Shown: positions 12,970-22,382 of the stretch, piece by piece
How the letters are laid out: each line of letters begins with the position of its first letter
How positions within the stretch are numbered: the stretch's first letter is position 1
Source: Deinococcus aquaedulcis
Lineage (GTDB): Bacteria; Deinococcota; Deinococci; Deinococcales; Deinococcaceae
Assembly (NCBI RefSeq): GCF_019693445.1
Contig: NZ_JAHRBL010000001.1
Location: forward strand, 558,001-622,000
Direction: 5' to 3'
Length of the DNA: 64,000 bases
Notes under the pieces: generated by a model
The model's input: the letters and a program-made list of their open reading frames with translations, nothing else
Databases searched by the model: none
Told to the model about the DNA's origin: nothing
Position numbers and translations under genes: made by a program

Positions 12970-14106
12970 TCAGTTCTTGCCCTTGCCCTGGGCCTTGGCC
13001 TGTTCCATGGCCAGTTCCTTGAAGGCGCTGAGGCTGCTGGCGTTGGCCTGCCCCTCGATGGCTTTGACGGCGAGGTCCTGCATCTGGCGGCTGGCGGCGC
13101 CCAGTTGCTCGGCCAGTCCCGCCGCGCGGGTGTCCAGCAGGTCCAGGCGGGTCTGCAGGTTCTGGATGCGCTGCTCGTAGATGCGGCGCTGGCCCTCGAT
13201 CTCCTTTTCCTGCAGGTCGGTGCGCACGCGCGCCTGCCGGCTGCCGATGCCGGTGCCTTCGGCCTCGGCGCGCTTCAGGGCGGCCTCGCGCTCGGCGGGC
13301 AGGGCAGCGGCGCGGGCGGTGATCTCACGGACGCGCTGCTCGCGGCTGCTCAGTTCGGCCTCGCGGGCGTTCCACTCGCGTTCCTGGATGTCCAGGCGCT
13401 CGGCGCGCTCACGGGTCAGCTCGGCCTGTTCGGCGCGGTAGGTTTCGTCGTCCAGGCGCCGGGCAAGGTCGCGGTTATAGCGGTAGTCGGCGTCTTCGCG
13501 CTCGCGGGTGGTGGCGGCTGTCAGGTCGCGCTCCTGCACAGTGCGCTCGCGGGCGTCCTGTTCCGCCAGCCACTCGCGCTGACGGGCGTCCCAGTCCTCG
13601 GCCGTTTCGGCCTGCAGGGTCTCGTACTCGGTGCGGGCCCCCTCGGCCGCCGCGTCGTACTGGGCCAGCAGCGCCGGCAGCGAGTCGTCGCTGGCCTCCA
13701 GGTCGTACAACTCTTTCAGCGCCTCGCGTTCGGCCTGGGCCAGCTTCAGCACGCCCTGCAGCCCCGCCGCCTGGGCACTGAGCTGTTCCGACAGTTCGGC
13801 CAGCGTGCCCGATGCCCCGGCCTGCAACTGGGCCAGCAGCCCCAGCGCCACTTCCATGCGCCCCGGCTTGTCGTCGGGCGTGGTGGGCAGGTCCCGGCTG
13901 GTCGCAGCCATGGGCCCTTGGGCCGCCTGCTGGGCCTTCTTCTGTGCCTCTCGCTGGGCTTCGCGCACCTCTTTTTCCTTCTGGTTCAGCTGGGCCTTCA
14001 GCGTGCCCACTTGCCCTTCCAGCTGGCTGTACTCGGTGCTCAGGTCGTCGAAGGCTTCCAGAATCTTGGCCTTGGTGGCGGTTTCGGCGGGCCGTTTGGG
14101 GGTCAT
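12970..14106 (-). CDS. uncharacterised coiled-coil protein A
   Basis: Not a family I can name. The 378-residue product is almost entirely predicted coiled coil: an N-terminal Gln/Glu/Lys-rich helix (to about residue 65), a break with a Thr/Pro/Asp segment (about 66-82), then a long Arg/Glu/Ala helical rod. It has no signal peptide, no membrane segment and no nucleotide-binding motif. It is a paralogue of the next gene: both carry a REREDA/T..Y.R segment in mid-rod and a C-terminal block beginning [KR]VR[ST]DL and ending with a QxLAxxAxxG motif. Its ATG overlaps the stop of the upstream gene (ATGA), which suggests equimolar production and a hetero-oligomer. Confidence 0.75.
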   Translation of the reverse strand: MTPKRPAETATKAKILEAFDDLSTEYSQLEGQVGTLKAQLNQKEKEVREAQREAQKKAQQAAQGPMAATSRDLPTTPDDKPGRMEVALGLLAQLQAGASGTLAELSEQLSAQAAGLQGVLKLAQAEREALKELYDLEASDDSLPALLAQYDAAAEGARTEYETLQAETAEDWDARQREWLAEQDARERTVQERDLTAATTREREDADYRYNRDLARRLDDETYRAEQAELTRERAERLDIQEREWNAREAELSSREQRVREITARAAALPAEREAALKRAEAEGTGIGSRQARVRTDLQEKEIEGQRRIYEQRIQNLQTRLDLLDTRAAGLAEQLGAASRQMQDLAVKAIEGQANASSLSAFKELAMEQAKAQGKGKN

Positions 14107-15068
14107 GCTTCACCTCGGAAAGCGCGGGCGGCGAGGCCCTGGGTCTGTTCGCTCACGCGCTGCTGCTGGGCCTGCAGTTCGGCCACCTGGGCCTCGGCCG
14201 CTGTGACGGACGCCTGCAGCGCTTCCAGATGCAATTCGTAACTCTGTTTGCTGGCTTCCCACTCGCGCTCCAGCAGGTCCGAGCGGACCTTGGCGTCGGC
14301 GGTGGCCTGCCGGATGCCGTCCTCACGGGCCTTGCGAACCTCTTCTTGCAGCACCTGCGGAAAGGCTTCGACCTGGGCACGGTCCTTCTCGAACTGCTCG
14401 GCGCCCTTTTCCAGAACGGCCTCGCGCCCGCGCCAGTCGCGTTCCAGGGTCAGGCGGCGCTCGGCCAGTTCGCGCTCCTGGGCGCGGTCAGCGGCGTGCT
14501 GGGCGTCGGCGTCGTGCTGGCGCTCACGCTGGCGGGCGTAGGTGTGGTCGGCTTCTTCCTGCTGGCGTTCGCGGGCGGTGTCCTCGCGCTCACGGCGCTC
14601 CTCGGCGGCGAATTCGGCGTCCTCGCGCTCCCAGGCGCGGCGGGCGGCCGCCTGTTCGCGCGCCAGGGCGTCCAGCTGGGCCTGATGCTCGCCGCGCAGG
14701 GTGGCCAAGCGCTCACGGCCCTCCTGCTGCAGGGCGGCCAGGGCGTCGGCGGCCACGCGCACGCGGCGCAGTTCAGCCAGTTCCTTCTGGGCGACCTCAG
14801 TGGCGGTCACCAGTTCGCTCAGCTTGGTGGCCTCGCCGGACAGCCGCTCTTCCAGTTGCGCCATCAGCGTGCCCACGGCCAGCTGCACATCGGCGGATTC
14901 GCGCACGATCCGGTCCACGGTGTGGTCGGCAGCCTGGGTCAGCAGTTCGCGGTTGCGGCGCAGTTGCTGCGCCTCGGCGCGGCTCTGGAAACGGCCCTGC
15001 GCGGCGGCCTGCTCCTGGCGCAGTTGCTTGAAGGCCCGTTGAAGGCTCTGTGCATCGTGATCGGTCAT
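14103..15068 (-). CDS. uncharacterised coiled-coil protein B
   Basis: The 321-residue product is helical throughout, rich in Gln, Glu, Arg and Ala, with long runs such as AEERREREDTARERQQEEAD. It is shorter at its N-terminus than protein A but aligns with it over the C-terminal 200 residues, ending QGLAARAFRGEA versus QDLAVKAIEGQA. It has no enzyme motifs. The ATG at 15068 has GAGGAG 5 nt upstream, so unlike most genes here it uses a leader and a strong ribosome binding site. A perfect 17-bp palindrome covers its promoter. A cytoskeletal, chromosome-organising or stress role is conceivable but nothing in the sequence proves one. Confidence 0.75.
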   Translation of the reverse strand: MTDHDAQSLQRAFKQLRQEQAAAQGRFQSRAEAQQLRRNRELLTQAADHTVDRIVRESADVQLAVGTLMAQLEERLSGEATKLSELVTATEVAQKELAELRRVRVAADALAALQQEGRERLATLRGEHQAQLDALAREQAAARRAWEREDAEFAAEERREREDTARERQQEEADHTYARQRERQHDADAQHAADRAQERELAERRLTLERDWRGREAVLEKGAEQFEKDRAQVEAFPQVLQEEVRKAREDGIRQATADAKVRSDLLEREWEASKQSYELHLEALQASVTAAEAQVAELQAQQQRVSEQTQGLAARAFRGEA

Positions 15069-15096
15069 CTTCTCTCCTCAGAACGCAATCTCTTGA

Positions 15097-15113
15097 TTAC
15101 GCTATAAGCGTAA
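15097..15113. promoter_or_regulatory. 17-bp palindromic operator over the coiled-coil promoter
   Basis: TTACGCT-ATA-AGCGTAA is a perfect inverted repeat (7+3+7). On the minus strand it contains the -10 candidate TACGCT, with TTGCAC 18 bp upstream as a -35. A 17-bp palindrome starting TTA and ending TAA has the size and ends of the radiation/desiccation response motif (TTATGTCATTGACATAA), but only 10 of 17 positions match, so the identity of the regulator is open. Confidence 0.65.
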
Positions 15114-15511
15114 CAGGTCTGGCTCGTTTTGTGCAAGAGCTCACAGTGGAAGAGGGTAGAGGCTGGGGGCTGGCCCCGCCACCAAGGTTGACCAGCCAGA
15201 ACTGGACAGTGCCGCAGCCAGAGGGAAAGGTGTGCTGCCAGGGGCAAGAGCTTGATTCGAAGTGCCATGACCTGACGTTCACCCGCCAGAGAAGCGTGGG
15301 CCTGCCATAGCACGTGTGGCAGGGGCTTCGGCTTCTACCTCGCCGTTACGCGGTTACCGGATCGGGGCCGTCTCTGTCGCGGGGTTGGGCCGGCTTCTGA
15401 AGCGTTGGATGGCACCCAGCTCCACTTGCGGCCACCCACTGTCTTGCCAGCAGAAACGGCCAAGGCATAGAGTCCTTGGCCGCCTGCGCTGCTGTGGGCG
15501 CTCTTTCCTGT
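15114..15511. other. non-coding spacer with hairpins
   Basis: There is no convincing gene. Two stems are visible: CCTGCCA (15301-15307) with TGGCAGG (15317-15323), and GGCCAAGG (15458-15465) with CCTTGGCC (15474-15481). Base composition is lower in GC than the neighbouring genes. It could hold a small RNA, but nothing decides this. Confidence 0.4.
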
Positions 15512-15691
15512 TCTACGGACTGCCGTTCATTTCCGGAACATCCAGAGAAGAGCTGGATGTTCCCCGCCTTCGGCGCTGTTCCAGCCCAATTCCCGGACAT
15601 CCGTCCTTTTTCCCTCTCTGCTCCGCAGCTCTGCGAGTCCCTCCGGTCGGAAAAATGCCGTCACGCCTGACGGAACTTTTCGGAAGCCGTG

Positions 15692-15694
<3 letters not shown>
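15512..15694 (-). repeat. 183-bp stop-anchored repeat, copy 1
   Basis: First of three related copies (others 40815-40997 and 46244-46425). Read from the lepA stop on the minus strand it begins TAACACGGCTTCCGAAAAG and ends CGGCAGTCCGTAG, so the two ends are imperfect inverted repeats. Interior blocks shared with the other copies include GGGACTCGCAGAGCT, GCAGAGAGGGAAAAGGA-like and GGGGAACA. It starts on the lepA stop codon itself. Note that 15692-15694 belong to both gene and repeat. Confidence 0.85.
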
Positions 15695-17494
<1,800 letters not shown>

Positions 17495-17497
<3 letters not shown>

Positions 17498-17510
17498 ACA
17501 GGCCAGTCTA
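17495..17510 (-). promoter_or_regulatory. leaderless promoter of lepA
   Basis: TAGACT (17510-17505), 7-nt gap, GTG (17497). Confidence 0.65.
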
Positions 17511-17596
17511 GCGGGCGCCGGGCGGGGGCGCAGTGTGCGGGGTTCCGGGCGCCGCAAGAAGCGCATTTTCGCTGGCCGCAGGCGCAGGCGTGCGCC

Positions 17597-17612
17597 TATG
17601 CTGGCCCGCATG
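17597..17612 (+). promoter_or_regulatory. leaderless promoter of the M28 peptidase
   Basis: TATGCT (17597-17602), 7-nt gap, ATG (17610). It selects the second of two in-frame ATGs (17598 and 17610). Confidence 0.65.
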
Positions 17613-18947
17613 TTCCCCCGCACCCGTGCGCTGCCCACCCGCCCGGCCATTCCCCTCTGGAAAATCCTGCTGCCCGCGCTGCTGGTGCTGGGCCTGGGGT
17701 GGTGGGCTTACCGCTGGATCACCCGGCCCACCAACCCGCCCCTGCAAGCGGGCGCGCAGCAGGGCACCGTGGCGGAAGACTGGGCCCGCCTGCGCGCCTT
17801 TGGACCCCGGGCACCTGGGCAGCGCGGCCACGGGCAGACCCTGGACTGGGCCCAGGCGCAGCTGACGGCCCTGGGCTACCGCGTAACCCGCCAGAACTTT
17901 CCGGCCCGCGTGCTGGAGGATCTGGGTGCCGAGGTGCGCGCCCCGGGCCTCACCGTGCGCGGCCAGACCCTGTACGGCGCGCAGGGCGGCGATCAGGAAG
18001 GCGAACTGGTGCGCATTGCCCCGGGGGCCACCGCCGAACAACTGGAGGCCCTGAACATCCTGGGCAAACTGGCAATCACCACCTGTCCGCCCGGGCCCTG
18101 GGCCCCGCTGGCCGACGCGGTGGTGCAGGCGGGCGGCTTGGGGCTGGCCATCGTGAACGACTGCGCGCAGCCGCCGCCCTTCAGCCGGGTGGACCGCACC
18201 GTTCTGCCGCTGCTGGCCGTGTCTGCCCCGGACGGCGCGGCGCTGCTGGCGCGCGTGGGGCAGCGCGTGACTTTCCGGGCCACCACCCGGGAGCGGGCGG
18301 CCAAGGCGACCAACCTCATTGCGGCGCGGGTGGAGGCCAGCCCCGACGTGCTGTTCGGCGCGCACCTAGACAGCCTGCCGATCAGCCCCGGCGCCAACGA
18401 CAATGCCAGCGGCGTGCTGGCGGTGCTGGACCTCGCCCGGCGCGCGGCGGGCACCCCCCTGGCCGAGCGCGCGTGGTTCGTGCTGTTCGACGATGAGGAA
18501 ACGGGCCTGAACGGCAGCCGGCTGTTCGTGCGCGCCTACAGCTACCCCCTGCGCCAGACGCGCGCCATGCTGAACCTGGACATGGTGGGCGTGGCCGCCC
18601 AGCCGCTGGGGGTGGCTCCCCACGAAGAACTGCGGCCCCTGGTGCGCCGCGTGGCCCCGGGCCTGCGCCTGTTCGAAGACGAGGCGCAGAGCACGCGCGA
18701 GACCTTTGGCCGCACGCTGGCGGTGACCGGCCGCAGCGACCACGCCGCCTTCAAACCGCTGGGCGTGCGCACCCTGTTTCTGACCCGGGGCCTGGACCGC
18801 CACTACCACAGCGCCGACGACAAGGCCCTGTCCCCAGCCCTGGTGACCGCCGCCGCTGACACCGCCGCGCAACTGGCCCAGGCGGTGCTGGCCGCGCCCT
18901 GGACCCCGCGCGAGCCTTGCGGGATCACCGGGCGTAACTGCCGCTAA
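17610..18947 (+). CDS. membrane-anchored M28-family zinc aminopeptidase
   Basis: The 445-residue product starts with one membrane segment ([19 protein letters not shown]), then a PA-like insert, then an M28 peptidase domain. The five zinc ligands are recognisable in order: His in [13 protein letters not shown], the bridging Asp in [13 protein letters not shown], Glu (and the catalytic Glu beside it) in [12 protein letters not shown], Asp in LNLDMVG, and His in [11 protein letters not shown]. It should cleave N-terminal residues from peptides at the outer face of the membrane. It is divergent from lepA with 112 bp between them and followed by a lipoprotein gene. Confidence 0.9.
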   Translation: MFPRTRALPTRPAIPLWKILLPALLVLGLGWWAYRWITRPTNPPLQAGAQQGTVAEDWARLRAFGPRAPGQRGHGQTLDWAQAQLTALGYRVTRQNFPARVLEDLGAEVRAPGLTVRGQTLYGAQGGDQEGELVRIAPGATAEQLEALNILGKLAITTCPPGPWAPLADAVVQAGGLGLAIVNDCAQPPPFSRVDRTVLPLLAVSAPDGAALLARVGQRVTFRATTRERAAKATNLIAARVEASPDVLFGAHLDSLPISPGANDNASGVLAVLDLARRAAGTPLAERAWFVLFDDEETGLNGSRLFVRAYSYPLRQTRAMLNLDMVGVAAQPLGVAPHEELRPLVRRVAPGLRLFEDEAQSTRETFGRTLAVTGRSDHAAFKPLGVRTLFLTRGLDRHYHSADDKALSPALVTAAADTAAQLAQAVLAAPWTPREPCGITGRNCR

Positions 18948-18981
18948 AGATCACCCACGGTTCCCCTGCCAGTGGAAGTGT

Positions 18982-18998
18982 TAACTTTCTGGCATATG
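18982..18998 (+). promoter_or_regulatory. near-leaderless promoter of the lipoprotein gene
   Basis: TAACTT (18982-18987), 8-nt gap, ATG (18996). Confidence 0.45.
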
Positions 18999-19679
18999 CC
19001 ATGGGTGTCGCTGTTCTGGGGCCTGCGGGCAGTCCTGCTGGCGGGCCTGATGGGCTGCGCCGCGTCCCCGCTGCCCCCCGCCGAGGCCGACGGCACCGTG
19101 ATCTATCCCCCGGCCGCCGGCACCGCAGTGCTGAGCGCGGACCTGGACACCGATCAGGACATTGCGCGCGCCAGTGTCGCCGCCGATGGCCGCTACCGCC
19201 TGACCCTGCCCAGCCCGCCGCCGCACCTGGGCACCCCGGCGACGCGGCTGGCCCAGCAGTACCCCGCCAGCGTGCAGGGGGTGCAGTGCCAGGGGCCCCT
19301 GACCCTGGCGCCGGCCGCCACCCGGCTGCTGCTGGTGCGCGCCGGGCGCTTTTTGCTGGGCGAGCAGATCACTGGCCGCCTGAGCCCGGCGACCTCGGCG
19401 GTCACGCTGCAGGCCCGGCCGCTGAACGTGGTGCTGACGGTGCGGCAATTCGTGTATGCCGACCGCGCGGCCAGCTTCAGTGCGGCACAGACCTGCACCT
19501 TTACGCTGACAGGTGGGCAGGTGCAGCCCGGCACAGTGCAGGGCACCCTGACCCTGGCGCGGGGCTGGAACACCCTGGTCACCCGCACCGAACAGACGGA
19601 TGCGGGCTTGGCGATCACCCTCAGCGCCAGCGCTACCCTGCGCGGCGTGGACTGGCATTACCTGCCCCTGCCCCGCTGA
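18996..19679 (+). CDS. putative lipoprotein of unknown function
   Basis: The 227-residue product begins with a short hydrophobic signal and a lipobox (LLAGLMGC), so the mature protein would start at a lipidated Cys near residue 22 (counting from ATG 18996). The rest is beta-rich, with alternating hydrophobic residues and many Thr, and two Cys (VQCQGPLT and AQTCTFTL) that could pair. I recognise no domain. A GTG at 18972 is in frame, but the ATG at 18996 has a -10 box at the right distance. It lies 48 nt after the peptidase gene and could share its transcript. Confidence 0.7.
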   Translation: MPWVSLFWGLRAVLLAGLMGCAASPLPPAEADGTVIYPPAAGTAVLSADLDTDQDIARASVAADGRYRLTLPSPPPHLGTPATRLAQQYPASVQGVQCQGPLTLAPAATRLLLVRAGRFLLGEQITGRLSPATSAVTLQARPLNVVLTVRQFVYADRAASFSAAQTCTFTLTGGQVQPGTVQGTLTLARGWNTLVTRTEQTDAGLAITLSASATLRGVDWHYLPLPR

Positions 19680-19915
19680 GCCGAGGGTTGAATAGGCTTT
19701 GACCCGTCAGCCGAAGAGATGGAAAATCCCGTGTGAGGAGGCTGGCGGTTGGAGCACTCGCTGCCCTCAGGTGCACGGGGCGGCATCAGGTCCAGCGTGA
19801 GTCTTCCCAGCTACCCGGCCTAAAACCTGTTCGTGCCCTCGCGCCTTCAGACGTGGACGGCCCTCCTCATACCCTCCAGGCCATGCAGCGGATGTGTCCT
19901 GTTGCCCGGCACCCC

Positions 19916-19930
19916 TACGCTGTCCCCATG
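19916..19930 (+). promoter_or_regulatory. leaderless promoter of the GNAT gene
   Basis: TACGCT (19916-19921), 6-nt gap, ATG (19928). Confidence 0.6.
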
Positions 19931-20746
19931 TCCCGTTCCCTGGCCTACTTCACCGACCTCGCGCTGCGCCGCCAGGAAGGCAGTCTGATCGAAAGCGGTC
20001 CTGGCGCCGTGGTGGTGCGCTCGCCGCAGAATCCTACTTTCTGGTGGGGCAACTTTCTGCTGATGCCGGCCCCGCCACAGCCCGGGGCCCTGGCGCGCTG
20101 GGAGGCCGCTTTTGTGTCGGCGCATCCCCAGGCGGCCCACCGCACGTTTGGTATTGATACCTCGGGCACCGATGAGGGCGCGGCCGACGAGTTCCGCGCC
20201 GCTGGCTACGACGTACGCGCCGACACCGTGCTGACCACCGGGCGGACCGTGCCCCCCACAAGACTGAACCGCGACGCCCAGCTGCGCCCCCTGCAGGGCG
20301 ACGCCGACTGGGCCGCCGCCTTGGCCCTGCGCCTCGCCGTGAACGCCGCCGAGGCCCACCCCCACGAGCCGGAAGGCTACCGGGTTTTCGCCCAGCGCAA
20401 ACTGGCCGCTTACCGGGCGGTGCAGGCGGCCGGCCAGGGCGCCATGTTCGGGGCCTTTGACGAGCAGGGGAACATGCTCAGCGGTCTGGGCATTTTTGAT
20501 GCTGGAGACGGGGTTGCCCGCTACCAGAGCGTCGAGACGCACCCCGAGGCCCGCTCGCGGGGGCTGGCAGGCACCCTGGTGCACGCGGCTGGCGAGTGGG
20601 CGCGCGGGGCGCTGGGCACCCGGACCCTGGTGATCGTGGCCGATCCCGAGTACCACGCCCAGGCCCTGTATGAGCGCGTGGGCTTTCGCCCCACAGAACG
20701 GCAGCTGGCCATCGAGCGGCCACCGGGGGCTGGGGCTGAGCCATGA
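19928..20746 (+). CDS. GNAT-family N-acetyltransferase
   Basis: The 272-residue product has a C-terminal GNAT domain with the acetyl-CoA motif A around SVETHPEARSRGLAGTLV and the family ending HAQALYERVGFRPTERQL. The N-terminal half (residues 1-120, with NPTFWWGNFLLMP) looks like a second, degenerate GNAT fold, as in two-domain members. The acceptor cannot be told from sequence. ATG 19928 is chosen over the long upstream frame (open from 19733) because a TACGCT box lies 6 nt before it. The last codons and the stop fall inside a heptad array (20739-20766). Confidence 0.82.
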   Translation: MSRSLAYFTDLALRRQEGSLIESGPGAVVVRSPQNPTFWWGNFLLMPAPPQPGALARWEAAFVSAHPQAAHRTFGIDTSGTDEGAADEFRAAGYDVRADTVLTTGRTVPPTRLNRDAQLRPLQGDADWAAALALRLAVNAAEAHPHEPEGYRVFAQRKLAAYRAVQAAGQGAMFGAFDEQGNMLSGLGIFDAGDGVARYQSVETHPEARSRGLAGTLVHAAGEWARGALGTRTLVIVADPEYHAQALYERVGFRPTERQLAIERPPGAGAEP

Positions 20747-20766
20747 GCTCTGAGCTATGGGCCATG
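20739..20766 (-). repeat. heptad array (CANRGCY)x4 at the 3' end of the GNAT gene
   Basis: On the minus strand this reads CATGGCC, CATAGCT, CAGAGCT, CATGGCT. It contains the GNAT stop codon and faces an opposite array at 20920-20954. Confidence 0.8.
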
Positions 20767-20919
20767 AGGGAAAGGGCAGTGGGGGAGACCGGGGCGATGG
20801 TGCAGTAAGGACTGGCGCCTGAACGCTGCGCTCCGGGCGTGCCAGTTGCACCGACGTTACGGTGAGTGCGAGGGATATCCTCGCGCTTTCCCCCGATGTG
20901 TGCCCCTGCGCCCTTGGCC

Positions 20920-20954
20920 CATAGCCCATGGCTCAGAGCCCAGAGCCCAGAGCC
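20920..20954 (+). repeat. heptad array (CANRGCY)x5 at the 3' end of the MOSC gene
   Basis: Five contiguous units: CATAGCC, CATGGCT, CAGAGCC, CAGAGCC, CAGAGCC. It lies 6 nt from the stop of the minus-strand MOSC gene and is inverted relative to 20739-20766. Between the two arrays ACTGGC and GCCAGT form an inner stem. Confidence 0.8.
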
Positions 20955-20960
20955 TTCCCC

Positions 20961-21503
20961 CTACACCCGCACCAGCCGCTCGTGCGGTTCGGGGGGCAAG
21001 GTCACCACCACCGGGTCGCCGGGGCGCGCTTCGCCGTCCTGGCACACCACGGCCATCACCCCCGCGCGAAAGACCGGTTGTCCGGCCTCATCCTGACCCA
21101 CCAGTTCTTTTAACAGCCCCGGCTGAAAGGCGTCGATCTGCGCGCAGGGGTTGCGCAGGCCGGTCAGTTCCACCACTGCGTCCGTGCCAAGGGCCAGCCG
21201 GGTGCCGCGCGGCAGCGCCAGCAGGTTCAACCCCCGGGTGGTCACGTTCTCGCCCAGGTCGGCAGGTTGCACGTGGAAGCCCTGGGCAGCCAGGTCATCA
21301 AACAGTTCGGCGTGGATCAGGTGCACCTGGCGCAGGTTGGGCTGCGTGGGGTCGGCCCGCACGCGCGAGCGGTGTTGAACCGTCAGACCCGCGTGGGCGT
21401 CGCCCTGCACGCCCAGGCCGGCCAGCAGCGTGACTGCAGGCTGTGGGGCCTTGCTGAAGCGGTGTTCGTCGTCGCGGGCCACCCCGATCACTGTGCCGGT
21501 CAT
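20961..21503 (-). CDS. MOSC domain protein
   Basis: The 180-residue product matches the MOSC fold: GLGVQGDAHAG near residue 30, HLIHAELFDDL, LGENVTTRGLNL, and the conserved Cys in GLRNPCAQIDAF. MOSC domains bind sulfur at a Cys and occur in molybdenum cofactor sulfurase-type enzymes and in YiiM-like detoxifying proteins. The small stand-alone form here resembles the YiiM-like group. The ATG at 21503 is 7 nt past the rnhB stop, so the two genes probably share a transcript; the frame extends upstream only within rnhB. Confidence 0.88.
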   Translation of the reverse strand: MTGTVIGVARDDEHRFSKAPQPAVTLLAGLGVQGDAHAGLTVQHRSRVRADPTQPNLRQVHLIHAELFDDLAAQGFHVQPADLGENVTTRGLNLLALPRGTRLALGTDAVVELTGLRNPCAQIDAFQPGLLKELVGQDEAGQPVFRAGVMAVVCQDGEARPGDPVVVTLPPEPHERLVRV

Positions 21504-21510
21504 GGGGTCA

Positions 21511-22161
21511 TCATGCCCCGCCTTCGCGCAGCAGGGGTTCGCCCTGGCCCAGCAGGGCGCGAATGGGCGCAAACGAGCGCCGGTGCACCGGACTAACCCC
21601 CAGCGCCTGCAGGGCTGCGCGGTGGGCCGGGGCGCCGTAGCCTTTATGGCCTGCAAAGCCGTAGCCCGGGTACTGTTTATCCAGTTCAGTCATCAGGCAG
21701 TCACGCTCGGTCTTGGCCAGCAGGCTGGCCGCCGCCACCGAATAACTCAGGGCGTCGGCGCGGGGCGGCGCACTGATGGGCAGCCCGGCCCGTAGCTTCA
21801 GGTAATCGGTGACCAGGGCCTGCGGGGGCGGGTCCAGGCGGGCCAGGGCGCGCAGGGCGGCGGCGTGCGTGGCGCCCAGGATATTTAGCTCGTCAATCTC
21901 GGCCGGCCACGCGTGCTCCACGGCGTAGGTCAGCGCCACTTCGCGCACCTGCCCCGCCAGGGTCTCGCGCTGCGCCGCCGACAGCTGCTTGCTGTCGCGG
22001 AAGGGGTACTCGGTGGCCAGCCCGGGCAGAATGACGGCCGCCACCGTCACGGGGCCCGCCCAGGCGCCGCGCCCGGCCTCGTCCACCCCGGCCACCCGGA
22101 AATAGCCGCGCCGCCAGTGCTCGCGTTCAAAGGACCAGTCGGGGGTAACGGAAACGGGCAT
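21511..22161 (-). CDS. rnhB: ribonuclease HII
   Basis: RNase HII cuts the RNA strand of RNA-DNA hybrids and removes misinserted ribonucleotides. The 216-residue product shows the catalytic D-E-D set: Asp and Glu in VAGVDEAGRGAWAGP, the RDSKQLSAAQRE block, and later the Asp in ALVTDYLKL, followed by SVAAASLLAKTERD. TACCCT lies 6 nt upstream of the ATG, so the start is leaderless. MOSC follows in the same orientation. Confidence 0.95.
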   Translation of the reverse strand: MPVSVTPDWSFEREHWRRGYFRVAGVDEAGRGAWAGPVTVAAVILPGLATEYPFRDSKQLSAAQRETLAGQVREVALTYAVEHAWPAEIDELNILGATHAAALRALARLDPPPQALVTDYLKLRAGLPISAPPRADALSYSVAAASLLAKTERDCLMTELDKQYPGYGFAGHKGYGAPAHRAALQALGVSPVHRRSFAPIRALLGQGEPLLREGGA

Positions 22162-22173
22162 GGGCGTAGGGTA
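22159..22173 (-). promoter_or_regulatory. leaderless promoter of rnhB
   Basis: TACCCT (22173-22168), 6-nt gap, ATG (22161). Confidence 0.65.
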
Positions 22174-22382
22174 GCGGGGAAGGGAATGTTTGGGGGCGTG
22201 GCGTCGCGTGGCGGTTTATCTCTGATCCCAGCGAAAGGAGAGAAAGCAAAAGCGGCGTAGCCTTCTCGGAGCGTTGAAGGCAGCCCTTGCGCTTGGTGCG
22301 GTGGCGTGGGTGTTCTGCCCCTGTTCCCTGGAGAAACCTGTGGCGCGGTGTGCGCCGCCAGTGGCCGAGCCGCCTCCAGCCA

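Noticed and set aside
15065..15313. Minus-strand ORF of 82 codons in the coiled-coil upstream region
   Set aside because: It has no ribosome binding site or -10 box, it overlaps the promoter palindrome and its composition is not protein-like.
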